Assembly: GCA_003049485.1 (NCBI GenBank)
Contig: PYST01000011.1
Location: 1 to 64,000 of the forward strand
From: Ophioceras dolichostomum
Taxonomy: Eukaryota > Ascomycota > Sordariomycetes > Magnaporthales > Ophioceraceae
Direction: 5' to 3'
Length of the DNA stretch: 64,000 bases
Shown piece by piece: positions 1-11,231 of this stretch; within the stretch, counting starts at the first letter, position 1; each line of letters begins with the position of its first letter. Made by a program: the position numbers and the translations under genes. Below the pieces are notes generated by a model. That model was not told the origin of the DNA, did no database searches, and saw only the letters and a program-made list of their open reading frames with translations.

Positions 1-606
1 CGTTTCTCGAACATAGAACAGAACAGACAACGTTCCCGACAGTAATTGGTTCAACAACAGAAGTGATCAAGGCCACCACCTATCTGACAGAAGTTGGTGA
101 TGTTGGCACTGTACGGCACTGTGTTGACAAGCATGCCGAGCACCGGCCGTTCCAGCGTCCCCACAGAATCGGCATTTCGAACATTTTCACCGAGGAGCAT
201 ACCTCCTGGCCCACGGAAAATGCGATCGTTATGATGATGACTCCCGACGCCGGGGGACCGCTGATTCGGTCCACGGCTGCTGCAAGTGGGCTCCAGCACC
301 TTCCGCTCCGGCGTAGTCCTCTAGTTGCCCCATATTAAAAACAAATTCTTCTATTCGAGTCATCACGAAGAGGACATTGATCCATATATCATGGCTCAGG
401 GAGGGGTATATAGGCTGCGGACTGGCCGCTGGTCGGTCGGGTTCGCAGCCAGACACTTTTGGTGACAATATTGGCTTCTACCCCTCGGTCTCGAGATATT
501 GGCACTAGCTTGTTTGACGACAGGCACGCACAAGGTAGGGCGGTCTCGAGCAACCGTCCCCCTTCTTGTTCTGACCCCTAATAGTTTCGTTGGCCCGGAC
601 GCGAGC
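1..606. promoter_or_regulatory. Upstream region of the MFS transporter gene
   Basis: No convincing gene is seen. Overlapping open frames on both strands lack family signatures and splice partners. A TATATA motif lies at 407-412, about 195 bases before the transporter start at 607, and is the best core-promoter candidate. Confidence 0.4.
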
Positions 607-2559
607 ATGGCTGCCGAGGTCAGTCCGCAACACCCAGAGCCGGATTTGCCCACAACTGCTTCAACATCGAGGCCGGGCGTCGGTCCCTCTGTTGAACCGG
701 ATCAGGATCAGGAGTGCCCTTCGATCCCGCTCACGCCGGGACGACGGAGACTGGTCCTGTTCGCCATCTGCTGGAACTCCCTGCCATCAGTGTACGTCAC
801 CTCCTCCACCCTCGCCGCGGCGCCCGAGATCGCAGAAGAGTTCGCAACCACAACCGGCGCCATCACCACCATCAACGCCGGTGTGTTCGCGGGGCTGGCC
901 CTGTGCCCCCTGATCTGGCTTCCGATGGCCAAGCTCGTGGGCCGCCGCACGGCGATCCTTCTTGCCGATGCCGTGTTGTGCGTCTGCTTAGTGATATCGG
1001 CGTTAGCTCCCAACATAGCGTGCTTCGCCGCGTTCTGGGTGCTGGCGGGAACGATAGTTCCGTTCTTCTTGGTGGCCGGCCAGACCATCATCGCGGACGT
1101 CTATCAGCCGGTGAGCCGTTGGCGGAGTCCTTCGGAAGGAGGGACTTGCTCTTTAAAATATTTAGTAGACCTTTGGGTCTTGATTTTGGGACTAGCGGAA
1201 CTGACCAGAACACGATGCTGGACATCACACTCAGACAGTTCGGGGTACTGCCACGGGAATTTTCTTGGGAACTTGCAACAGCTCTAGCACGATATGTGAG
1301 TTGACCAGCCTACAAAGACCTGGCTATTTTCCCGAATGGCGATGTCTTTGCTGACTTACAATTGAATGGCGTCTCTCCCCCTCTCTCTCTGGCGGTCTAG
1401 CTCCCCTAATGGGCGCCCTCATCGCCAACTTCACGAGCTGGCGGGTGATCTATGGTGTGTGCGCAGGAATCGCCATCATCGGGTTGATTCTTTGCTTTTT
1501 CTTCGTACCGGAGCGAAGCCAGGATCGTATGTCTGGGGAGCAGAAAGCAGACGATATGGACGCGATGGCCATTCTACGAGTCTTCGATCCATCGCCAGTG
1601 TTCAAGCAGTTCAAGAACCCGAGAGTCCTATTTTCGGTGAGCCTTCCACTACACATATACTGCTCATAAATGTGTGAGGGTGCGTGACAGAAACGGTAAA
1701 CGGAGAATGGAACACTGACAGCACACTCTAGGACCTTGCGTGTGGAATGTTGGTGACCAACATGATGGGCCTCCTCAGCTCCGTTCGTAGGGTCATCAAC
1801 CCGCGATTCGGGTTGACGTCTCCTCTCGTGAGCGGCCTCTTCTACCTTGCTCCAGGCACTGGCTTCTGTGTCGGCAGCCTGTTAGGCGGGAGACTGTCCG
1901 ATTGGGTCGTGAAGCGATATATTCGAAAGCGAGGACGACGAATCCCACAAGACAGACTGAGGAGCAGCCTACCGGCTGTTTTGGTCATACTCCCAGCAGG
2001 CACACTGCTCTACGGCTGGAGCGTGGAGAAGGAGCTGGGAGGCATGGCGCTCCCTGCGGCGAGCGCGTTCGTCGAGGGTATCAGTCTGATGGCCTCGTTC
2101 AGCTCTGTGAATACGTACTCTGCTGGTGAGTGCCGAACGAATACCTCGACTACTGGGTTTTGGACTTGGGGACTGATCGAATCTAACGTCGTCTCTCTAG
2201 AGGTGGTGCACGAGCATAAATCGGCCGTGATCAGCAGCAAGTACATGATCCAGTACGCTTTCTCCGCCGCTAGTACCGGCAGTATGGTCGCGGTGATTGA
2301 TAGCGTTGGGGTTGGTTGGGCTTTCACCATAAGTAAGCGTTTTCCTGGCTTGTAAAGTCTCCTCGTCCTTCCCCCCTCTGATTATGCTGATTGACCTCTT
2401 GACTGACGTTTCCGCCCACAAGTCTCGGCAACCGCGGTAATCGGTGGCATCTTCCTCGCAGGGATCGCCCTGTCTGGGCCAAAAGTGGACGGGCCGACAG
2501 AAAAGGAGGGAATAGACGATGAGTCGGATACTGGAATAACGGATCACGCCACAGCATGA
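607..2559 (+). CDS. MFS transporter, DHA1-like (drug:H+ antiporter type)
   Basis: Encodes a major facilitator superfamily carrier of about 487 residues, expected in the plasma membrane as a proton antiporter for a small organic compound; the substrate is unknown. Exons are 607-1110, 1235-1295, 1401-1636, 1732-2125, 2201-2332 and 2423-2559, all joined in frame across GT-AG introns. The 61-base second exon restores the central signature: YQPTVRGTATGIFLGTC followed by SPLMGALIANFTSWR, the usual TM4-TM5 loop and antiporter-motif region of fungal DHA1 carriers. The loop between TM2 and TM3 reads KLVGRRTA, matching the family G-x-x-x-D/G-R-x-G type motif loosely. The N-terminus is polar, with a Pro/Ser-rich tail of about 45 residues before TM1. 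The start at 607 is the first ATG that avoids an upstream extension without homology. It stands 81 bases from the convergently transcribed DUF3632 gene. No co-regulated partner is evident, so a resistance or nutrient role cannot be assigned. Confidence 0.88.
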
Positions 2560-2639
2560 TCCGGGATAAATGAGATCCACGATGAGAAAAAAAAATGTGC
2601 AGCAAGGTCAAATCCTTCAGGTGTGACGCCCACCAGAGT

Positions 2640-3506
2640 TCACATCTGGCGCACCGCTTCGTCAACCAGCTCCTTGGTCTCAGCATCGGCCACGGCGAAC
2701 CGCTCCTGCGCCTCCTTGAAGCCTGCCTTCCACACTTCCCATCTGTCCTCGGAGAATCCTTTCCACCCACGGCCTTTGTACCTCGACCCCGCCGCACCCG
2801 TGTTTTGTGGGAGGTCAGACCTGCGTGTGGCGAGTGTCTGCAATGACTTGCCGGCGTAGCGTATCCAGAGGGCTGCATGCTTGACCCGGGGAACGTCGCT
2901 GTCGTCCATCGGACCCTCCTCGAAAGCGTCTCGCAGGTCCCAGAGTCCGTACATGGCATAGTTGAATGGGTCCCCAGGTTTGTCAAGATCGACAAGCGCG
3001 GTCAGGCGAGCCAGAAAGGCTGCTTGATTGTCGAACGCGTCTATCCTCTCCGTAGTGATGTCGGCATCGCTGAAGTCTGAACGGGATGGAGCGGTCAGTT
3101 ATCGAAATGGTAATCCGGGAGGGGGAATGGAGCCGCTGTTGCACTCACCGAAATTCCACAAATCTCTGGCGGACCAGCTAAAAGTCGGCAAGTCTGCCCA
3201 TACTTTGGCGTCGTGGAGCTTCAGGGCCTGGCCGTCGGCGCCATTGACCGTCTCCTGGCGAAGATGCGCCATCACGTCGACGAGATTGTTCTGGCGATCG
3301 TGTGGCGTCTTGCCCACCAAGTTGAATAGAGCCTCCCACGTCTCAAATACGAAGTTCGCGACTCCAGCTGATGGGTTGACAGAGGCGGCCTGGCGCACTT
3401 CCTTGGAAAGCTCCTCGACGGTGGCGGCAACAGTCCCTGGATCGCCGTTGTTGACGAAGGACTCCAGGATCCGCCGGGCCTCGGGAAAGGCCTCGTCCGT
3501 GCTCAT
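2640..3506 (-). CDS. DUF3632 family protein
   Basis: A 264-residue soluble protein of the fungal DUF3632 family, whose biochemical role is unknown. Exon 1 is 3506-3149 and exon 2 is 3076-2640; the 72-base intron has a GTGAGT donor and TTCAG acceptor. Family hallmarks are visible in order: a helical N-terminal half rich in Glu and Ala, then KVWADLPTFSWSARDLWNF, the segment NYAMYGLWDLRDAFEEG (the family's Y-x-x-W-x-L-R-x-A-x-E core), ALWIRYAGKSL, and the C-terminal WKGFSEDRWEVWKAGF. No signal peptide or membrane segment is present. The family is expanded in Pezizomycotina and often lies in variable genome regions. The gene is divergent from the RNase gene, with about 790 bases between the two starts. 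The assignment rests on recalled family motifs; function remains unassigned. Confidence 0.82.
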
Positions 3507-4295
3507 AGTAGCGGTGGCGGCAGCACACAGAAAGTCTGCAAGCTCTGGAGGAGTACCTGATGGCTAGAGTGATTGCTACCTACAGAGTGAGAACAAATCG
3601 ACGTAGTGGCCGGTGTTTAGTTCTGTGGATGGCGGTCGCCAGGCGAGTCTTTGTATCAGAATGGATGGGTGCATTATTGTGAAGTGAAGCGGGGCGACGG
3701 CGTTTGATAAGGGAGGCCCGATGAGGGAGGTGCGAGGTGGTGGTTGCCTGATGATAGCACGTGGTCGCGTCGCTGGACATAAAATGACGATACTCTGCTG
3801 CTCCTCAGCAGCAAAAGTCGTCCTCTGAATGCAAAAAAGACGGTTGAAAATATGAAGCAATGGAATCTCAATAGAGAAACCCGAATCAGTCCACGTACCT
3901 GTTGCCTAGTACCTGTGATTCTATCTCAATTTCTTACCTGTCGTTGCGGCATTCCAAGGATCCAAATGTTTTGGCATTCCCTGGAAGAATTGGTGGAGGG
4001 GGGCTTGATTGGTGCCAGCTGAAAGTTTCAATTTAGGAGAGCGCTATTCCCCAGCAGCTGGCGTCCCGGCGACGGACGCCCGTGCCGGCTTGAGGCTGGG
4101 GCACTGGGCACTTGGCTGAAAACCTTCTCGTTTCTCCCGCGTTTTTCTCTGGCTGTACTTTTAGTCTCTTGTTTTCATTCCAATAAATTCACTCACTCGC
4201 TACTTTCTGCGACGCGCTTCACTTTCCTCGAAAGATCTGTCCGGCGGCCTGCCGCCTCTCTTTTTCTCACAAGAACCGGCACCTACACTGAGACG
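3507..4295. promoter_or_regulatory. Divergent intergenic region (DUF3632 / RNase)
   Basis: Bidirectional upstream region. The part next to the RNase start, about 4120-4270, is a pyrimidine-rich coding-strand tract, typical of fungal promoters and leaders. No gene, repeat or clear TATA box was recognised. Confidence 0.4.
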
Positions 4296-5051
4296 ATGTT
4301 TAGTTCAAGCTTAAAATCCGCGCTGACCCTGGCAGTCGCGCTCTGTGCTGCTGTGCTCGCAGTCGCAAATCCCGAGCCGGATTCCGGACTGGTGCCTGCG
4401 CCGCCCGGGCTCCAGCAACTGGACCACATCTCAATAGAGAAGCGACAGGGCACTGCAACGCTGGACAGCGCCTCGTGCGCCAGCAACTCGTACACCCGGG
4501 CTCAGGTCGACGCCGCTTCCGCCGAAGGATGCCGCCTCTACGCCGCCGGGAAGACGGTTGGCAGTGGGAGCTACCCGCACACCTTCAATAATAGGGAGGG
4601 GCTCACATTCGCGACGGTCGGGCCGTACCAGGAGTTTCCCATCCTGGCGGGCGGAAAGAACTTCACTGGTGGTGCGTGCCCCCGGATTACCTCTCCTGTT
4701 GTTTCATGGGATGGTCCTCTTCTGTGAGGAGGAGACTGTTTTTTCTCCATTGCTGACCGCAAATCTCCACACCGAACAGGATCCCCTGGACCCGACAGGG
4801 TGGTCCTCAACCCTCAGTACCAGGGAAGCTGTGTTTATGTTGGCCTCATGACGCATACCGGGGCGTCGACCACTAATGGGTTCGTCTCGTGCACTGAGAC
4901 CAAGACTCAGGCGTCGTCTACTGCTGGCACTAGCCAAGGCAACTCCAGCGCTCCATCAGTGGCCATGTTGGGTCTCCGAGGAGACAATGCATACTTTGGA
5001 TTGTCGACCCTGTTTGGTGTAACTTGCATGTTACCCCTGTTGTGGTGGTAG
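4296..5051 (+). CDS. Secreted guanyl-specific ribonuclease (RNase T1/N1/F1 family) with GPI-like tail
   Basis: A 215-residue secreted endoribonuclease, expected to cleave RNA 3' of guanosine through a 2',3'-cyclic phosphate. Exons are 4296-4671 and 4780-5051. Order: signal peptide about 1-24, short propeptide ending in a Kex2-like Lys-Arg at 49-50, catalytic domain about 51-163, Ser/Thr linker, and a hydrophobic C-terminus ending in ...MLPLLWW. All four T1 catalytic residues are present: His95 (SYPHTFNN), Glu113 (GPYQEFPIL), Arg132 (GSPGPDRVV) and His151 (MTHTGAS). Cys61, Cys79, Cys143 and the Cys of VSCTE match the RNase F1-like disulphide pattern. The intron splits the Gly codon of the G-G-S-P-G loop, and splicing restores it exactly. 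The unusual feature is the tail: about 50 residues beyond the family's normal end, Ser-rich then hydrophobic, as in a GPI-anchor signal. The tail could instead be a retained secretion tail; the enzyme identity is secure. Confidence 0.9.
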
Positions 5052-7157
5052 TAGTGCCAGGATGTGACTGGCGAGATGGATTTTGGGGATGGATTGATGA
5101 TTTCGAGGGTGGACGGGCGTACTGCTTTGGACTGGCTGATAGCGACTAAATTCGAAGACTTCCCTTCAGGTGGCCCGGGCAGGCCGTGACGCCTTCCAAC
5201 ACAGGTTGCTTACCGATTCCCAGCTGCGAGTTGTTGGTGGATGGAGAGCATTTGTTGACGACTTCCCGCCGGATCTCCTGCGGCTTGATCATCGATCCTG
5301 TCTCGCTCTTTTTGAGACAGCTGCCAACCTACTCACGAACGAGTTGTGGCACTGGGCATACACGCAGTTTTTCGGGATGCAATCCTGAGTGGCACCGACC
5401 GGACCGTACTCAGACGTGTCAGATCCTCTGGGCGGTCGTGTTCTTAATACTGACACAAGAGTGCGGTAACCATTCCAAGGCGCTATGGCCTGGATGCTGG
5501 GAGGAAGAAGGTGCGTAAGGTAGACTTGTTGAAGTTGTTCTTGCCCTCGGTGGAGGAAGAAGGGGTTGTGCTGATAAATCGGCGATACGTCGTTCTCTAG
5601 GCCTCGTTCCTCATCCTCAAGGACAGGCTGTTGAAATATGTAGGCAAGCCTAGGGCGATCCCGACGCGCAGTCCGCAGCCGCCGCCTCGGATCGGACCGA
5701 TGACGTCGTACGGCTTGAACAACAAGGATAGCACCCCAGGGATTTCCCCGCCCCCGGTAGCTAGGACTGAATTCTTTTTTTTTCGGAAGCCGGAGAGGGG
5801 GAGGCAACAGCCCAGCTGAAGCTGGTGAACGGGCCTGCTGACGGGGGAGCCTGGATGGCTCGCCAGGCATGGAATAACCGAACCCATTTCGCACATTCGG
5901 GGCGAAAAGGAGGTTGAACATGATGAGACGCCTCAATTCCCGGTCCGGTGCAACCGCTCGCGCCCAGTTGGTCCTCTTCTTGTGTCACTTCGAAGAGCTG
6001 TGACTGGCAAGCTCCGGAGGGTGGGAGCATCATCACGTTAGTCGGGTCCGTACCTGCGGGGAGAAAAAGCCAACGAGTACTGGTTTGTTGTCCTGTTTCT
6101 GTTTATTTTGGGTGGTGCATGCAATGCGCCCATACTTGCAAGAAGGGAGGCTCCGAAGATTAAAGGGCGTCTGTTGGTGCTGTTGGCTGGGGAGTTTTGG
6201 GGGGCGGCCCCTTATTTCGGTTGTTGAAGGGGAGGGAAGACAGACGCGGAGGTGCATGCCTGTTATCCTGAAAGAGATGTGGCCAGGGCAGAAGGGAGAC
6301 AGACCAGTGCAAGTCATCCGAACGCTCGAAAATGGAAGGCAATTTTCAGCCTCAAAGACGACGCGCATGGAAGCGATAACGCTCACTGATCTGATAGATT
6401 TTCGTTTCTTTCTTTTTCTTTTTTTCGTCCATGCCAAATTATGGAAGGGTTCGGTTGTCTGTCGGGAAGCGGCATGGTCGTTACGAACTGCTGGCTGCTT
6501 GCTGCCAACAGCATCGAGTCTGTCCTTGTTTTTGTCATCACACACCCCCGTTGATCGTGAGCGACACAACATTTCAGCATTGCCAGGCAGACAGGTTTCT
6601 CCGTGGCAGCCCGGCAGCCAATAGAACTGTCCAATCCAATTTGAGATGGCCTCCGTCAGGCCTTTCAACCTACCAAGGGACCTAAATACCCTACAAAGCT
6701 CACGTACGGACCAGGAGGAAAGGGAAACTTCGCCTCGCCCCCTCCCACTACGGCCTCACCGTCTGCAGCTATCCGTCCCGTCACTCCACGCAATCTGTAG
6801 TACGTGGTACGCTCACAGGCTCAGCAAACATGGGGCCGTGATGAGGCACGTTTTTCCGGTTTGTTTTTGCTCTCGTGTTTGCCTTTGCTTGTCTTTGCTT
6901 GCCTTCGCTGATCTCTCCCCTGCTGAGTCGCCTAGATGACACTTGCCCGCTGTTTTCGCTTGCATTCACTGCCTTGCCCCCAAACATTTTTCCTTCCCCT
7001 CAATCTCTCTCAGACCTCCGTCTCCCACTTCTTGTCATCCCCTCTCCGGAACAGCCAACTTCCACAACACTAACCTGTCGGTCTGTTCCCCTGCCGCAGT
7101 GAGCAATTCCTCGCCAGCCTCCGAGCGCATGCATCGGCCACCGATAACGACGACGTA
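5052..7157. other. Gene-poor interval
   Basis: About 2.1 kb without a gene I can support. Open frames on both strands have no conserved motif and use codons unlike the neighbours. A T-rich tract lies near 6404-6427. The last few hundred bases are C/T-rich and probably form the promoter and leader of the next gene. Confidence 0.45.
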
Positions 7158-8455
7158 ATGGACCGCTTCGTAGCGTTTCTGCTGCTGTTGCTGTCGGTCC
7201 GCGCAGGGCAGGCCGCGCAGGACTGCTACTTCGCGGCGGGTCGACTCGCCGGCTCATCAATCATTCCCTGTGTCGACCCAAGCAAAGGAATTACTTGGTG
7301 CTGCCAAAGCGGCGACCTCTGCCTCTCCGATTCGGCATGCTGGAATCCCAAGTTTAACGTCACCTACCAGTACGGCTGCACTGATGAGACCTACAGAGAT
7401 ACCAAACATTGTCCTCAGAAGTGCAATCTGGACGTGGGTAAGTCTAGGTGCCAGGGCTCGTGCCGACACACTCTCCCCATCCTCTCGGACATCACGCTCA
7501 TCAATCTTTTGGCCGGCACTTTCGCATAGACAAATCCAACTGGATCGGCCTGATATACTGCAGCGACCAGACAAACCAATGGGCGTGCCACCACCCTGAC
7601 ACATGCGCGAACTGCGGCAGCATGACCGTCTGGCCTCAAGCAATCACGAAACTCCCTGAAGTTCCAGGCCAATGCCTAGGTCTCAAACACGTCATTGGCG
7701 CATTCGCAGCCAGGACGAAACTGACGCCGACCCTCTCCCTGCCCGCCGGCCCCGGGACGCCGACCCTCTATTTCTCGCCCACCGGCACCGGCTATGTCCC
7801 CGTCTCCAGCTACACCCCAGAGTGGGTGACCGCCACTACTGCCGATCCCTCTGACACGATCACCACCACCCGGCCCCAAGCCACCACCGCCAGCGACACT
7901 TCAACGCCAGCATCGGAACCGACCAGCGGCGGTGGCGGTGGTGGCGGCACCGCCCCCTCAACATCGTCGCAGGGCCAAACCATAGGCATCGCCGTCGGGG
8001 CGTCCGTCGGCTCGATGACGCTCATCGCCGCGGCCGCGGCGTTCTTCATCCTCCGCCGTCGCCGGACCAATGAGCAGAAGAAGCAGGAGCAGACGCCCCT
8101 CAACAGCCAAGAGCACGAACACGGGGACAACATGAACGACGAGCAGCAGTCGAACATGGCCTCGCCGCCAACCACAGCGGGATGGCCGCCCAAGTCGCCG
8201 TTCTCCGAGCTGGGCGTCTCCGAGGAGGCCTCCAGCAAGTCGCGGCCGATGTCGGAGCTGGCTGCCGGCGGCAGCGGCAGCTCGGCCGGGGGCATGCCGT
8301 CGAACCCGGGCTCGCCCGCGCCGCCGTACAACAACTGGGCCCCAACCATGGCGCCGACGGCGGAGCTGGCGGAGGAGAGGGGCGTTGTCTACGAGCTTCC
8401 GACCGAGTACTATGCTGGCCCGGGCCCAGCAGCGCATTCCGGGCCGTCGCAATGA
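7158..8455 (+). CDS. Cys-rich single-pass membrane protein with Ser/Thr stalk
   Basis: A 401-residue predicted type I surface protein of a widespread but uncharacterised fungal architecture. Exons are 7158-7437 and 7530-8455, with a GTAAGT donor and CATAG acceptor. Order: signal peptide about 1-20; Cys-rich ectodomain about 21-140 with many paired cysteines (for example TWCCQSGDLC, KHCPQKC, ACHHPDTCANC); Thr/Ser/Pro-rich stalk with a Gly run; one membrane helix about 275-297 (IGIAVGASVGSMTLIAAAAA); an RRRR stop-transfer cluster; and a polar cytoplasmic tail of about 100 residues rich in Ser, Pro and Gly. This resembles wall sensors of the Wsc/Mid2 type in layout, but it is not a WSC domain. 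A role in surface sensing or adhesion is inference from architecture only. Its 3' end faces the UstYa gene. Confidence 0.83.
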
Positions 8456-9036
8456 CACCCAGAGTTAGTGTTACTGCGCCCTTCGGCCATGGCCTCCCAC
8501 TCCAGGTCCTTGCCGTGCCGGCTTTGGTTCGGGGGGCTTGAAAATAGCTGCCCAGTGGTGGGGAACGTGGCTTGAGATCCAAGGGCGTTTCGTGCTGCAG
8601 ATATATGCGGTGTGTTCCATGCTTGTCTTGTTATTCGGGAGCGCAGGCCGGGAAGAGATGGGCGGCTTGGTTCAAATAAATGGCTCCATCGACGCTCATC
8701 GACCCTGCTCATCTTGCCTCTACGGTCTTACTTGGGCTAAAATTGACTGTTCGTTATTTAGGTAGGAAGCTTGCATCGGTCTTTGGCGGCGGCGTTAGAG
8801 GATACCCACAATGGGCCAATAATTCATCCCATCTTTCTCTTGTTTCTTGTCTACATTGACTGACTCCTCTTCTCGACGTCGCATTCGTTGTCCCTTGGAT
8901 TTTCCCGCTGCCATTCCCATTTTTGATTGAGATTATCAGCATCTTTGCGTCGGCAAGCTCTGTCCCGCTGCCCGGCCATCATCTTCTCAAGAACTCGTTT
9001 TGAACCCTTATTCTCTCTCCTTGTCACTCACAACCC
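8456..9036. other. Convergent intergenic region
   Basis: Region between the 3' ends of the Cys-rich membrane protein gene and the UstYa gene; it should hold both polyadenylation regions. No gene, repeat or RNA was recognised. Confidence 0.4.
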
Positions 9037-10284
9037 TCACAGCTCGTCAGCCGTATGATGCCAGCCTGGTGGCGCGAACGGCTTGGTGCGGTAGTCAAAG
9101 GCATCCTCATACCCTACAATCCTCCTGATCCCTTCGCCACCACCCCCCTTGTCCTCGTCCTCGACCACCACCCTCGACCGCATCGTCCCCGGATCGACAT
9201 GTCTCGCGAACGCCCACTCCCGCACGGCCTCGAAGTCGCGACACCTATGCAAGCCGCCGACGCGCGCCGCCATCAGCTTGGCCTCGTCGAGCCACTCGTA
9301 CGTGTACGCGGATACGTCGGCGCTGCACACCAGCGACTGTCGCAGCGACTCGACGCAGTGGTCCAAGTGCATCCAGCGGCCGTAGTCGACGACGACCTCC
9401 TCTCTGCCGTCCTCGCTCTCACCCTCGCGGCGGAGGATCGAGGTGTTGTACCTGCGCGGGTAGATGGACTTGCGCAGCGCGTCGAGGCAGTGCAGCTGGT
9501 GGAAGACGTCGAGGCCCGCCAGGAATTTGTCGGTTTGGCCGGCCTGGGGTACGCGCTCGCTTGAGTTGAGGAGTTTGGAGTGGCTTGTTTCGTCGATGCC
9601 GATTGCGATGCCCTCTGAGGGATAACGACCGGGAGTGTGTTTAGCCGTTGGCTTCTCAGGAAGTAGAGGCAGATAGCAGGAGAGAAGGAGAGAGCAAAAG
9701 GTGGGATAGACGAAGAGAAACGGGAGCACGTACTAGAATACATGTCGTACCACATCTTGTCCTTCTCGTCCGTCGGCCAACCCTGATATGGTGACTCGTG
9801 GCCTTTTTTAGGTCCCCAGAAGCCTCGGACGAACATGACGTCGTGGTATCGGATGGCTTCTCCAGCCGGTGCTGCTTGTCGTAAAGGCCTGGTCGTTAGT
9901 CTATCAGGATGCCACTACTAGATCTAGCGTGGCTTGACGCAAGCCGGCCCGCGGGTAAGTGTGCATGATATTCTAGGCCAACTCACAGTATTGCTCCTGA
10001 TGGTACTCTGCACAGCTCGGAGGCAGCCCGGCAGGATCCAGTGTTTCGGCTTTGTCAACCACGCCACCTTGGAGAAGGCCTAAGACTAGAACTACGCACA
10101 TAGTCCATGGGAGGAGCTTGGAGGTGACGATGGCTAGCACCCAGTGCGTTCGTTGGCGGTGAAGCGATCTTGGATTCGAAGTGTCGTCGGATCCTTCTTC
10201 GGTAATGAATCTGGTTCTCTCGTCTGTGGTGCTTAGATCTGCCTCATCAAGAGACTCGACTTTGCTGGGACTGATATCACACAT
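9037..10284 (-). CDS. UstYa-type (DUF3328) oxidase-like protein
   Basis: A 337-residue protein of the UstYa/DUF3328 family. Characterised members perform oxidative cyclisation or other oxidations in fungal ribosomal peptide (ustiloxin, asperipin) and cyclochlorotine biosynthesis. Exons are 10284-9987, 9871-9734 and 9614-9037. A cytosolic N-terminus is followed by one membrane helix at about residues 58-75 (LLPWTMCVVLVLGLLQGG). Both family signatures are intact: HQLHC at 184-188, inside GLDVFHQLHCLDALRK, and HLDHC at 228-232, followed by VESLRQSLVC. The exon 2 acceptor is a tandem AAG-CAG, so an isoform with one extra Ala is possible. Most UstYa genes sit in biosynthetic clusters; here the neighbours are not tailoring enzymes and I find no repetitive precursor peptide. 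The family call is firm; substrate and pathway are unknown. Confidence 0.9.
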
Positions 10285-11141
10285 GTCTGTTCCGGCGACG
10301 GACGGACAGGAGATATCTTGTGCGGAGGGAGAGATCGGATAATGTTTACGATACTCGACAGGCTGACTATGCTTGAAAGACGCAGGGCCTGGGAGGTAAA
10401 GAAAGAGAGATGAGAGTGGCCTACAGTGTGTGCAATGATTAGGAGAAGATCAAAGGTGAGTGAGGTCCAGGGTGGAACGAAGATAATTGTTGCATGATGG
10501 CTTCCTCTCACGGGTCTCTGATGATGCACTTAATTATTGTGGTTTTCCCTTACTTGAAGTACGAAGTTTGGGAAAGCCGAGCGAGGATGCCGCGTAACGC
10601 ACGTTGGTTGATGCGTAGACGCACGTCGGTGTGCTTCGTCACCCTCCAGATTTCCTGAATAGGTAGCTGCAAGTGTTTTCAGCTGATATCATTGGAGGTG
10701 CTCTAAATGACGGTTGCATTCCGCACGGAAGTGGGCAATGTCAGCACGCCCAGGTGCCGGCTCATCATATGAATCTCACAACTACGTTGGCCATTGTCCT
10801 TCAGCTACTTCCGCTACCTAGATGATGCTGCCATGGACAGTGCCACTGAATTTGTATCTGTGAAAGAAGTCTTTGATGGAATAGGTCGGGAACAGACATG
10901 AGTTGAATTGGATTGGTACGGGATACGAGACGAGAGGCGAGAGGCACAGCAAGGCAGTGTTGAATTCAAAGTGCTACAACTCCACAGCCCGGTTGCTCTC
11001 AAATAGAAAGAGCGCGGCCTCGAAATTCACGCCTCGGAGACGATTTTCCTTACGTATTAAGCAGAGGAAGTGGGTGCCTAAGGAGTGGGTGCCTAAGGGG
11101 TGGCTGCAAAAGAGAAGCGCTTATGAGTCCATATCCAGTCT
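10285..11141. other. Upstream region of the UstYa gene
   Basis: No supported gene. The proximal 300 bases are the likely UstYa promoter and leader. Just past this entry, near 11065-11100, a short direct repeat of about 15 bases (GTGGGTGCCTAAGG type) precedes the sequencing gap. Confidence 0.35.
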
Positions 11142-11231
11142 AAAAAAAAAAGGGGGGGGGGGGGGGGNNNNNNNNNNNNNNNNNNNNNNNNNNNNNNNNN
11201 NNNNNNNNNNNNNNGGGGGGGGGGGGGGGGG
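11142..11231. other. Sequencing gap inside a poly-A/poly-G tract
   Basis: A run of about 10 A is followed by about 16 G, then 47 undetermined bases at 11168-11214, then about 17 more G to 11231. The homopolymer probably stopped sequencing or assembly. The true length is unknown and any open frame read across it is meaningless. Confidence 0.95.

Noticed and set aside
433..455. GGGTTCGCAGCC resembling a tRNA B-box
   Set aside because: No matching A-box, anticodon arm or acceptor stem around it.
5289..5936. Minus-strand open frame of 215 codons
   Set aside because: Starts without a plausible signal or domain, has random-looking composition, and overlaps frames on the other strand; no splice structure improves it.
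6085..6624. Plus-strand frame of 179 codons with Cys/Trp-rich start
   Set aside because: No family motif, and a similarly long frame exists on the opposite strand over the same bases; judged chance.
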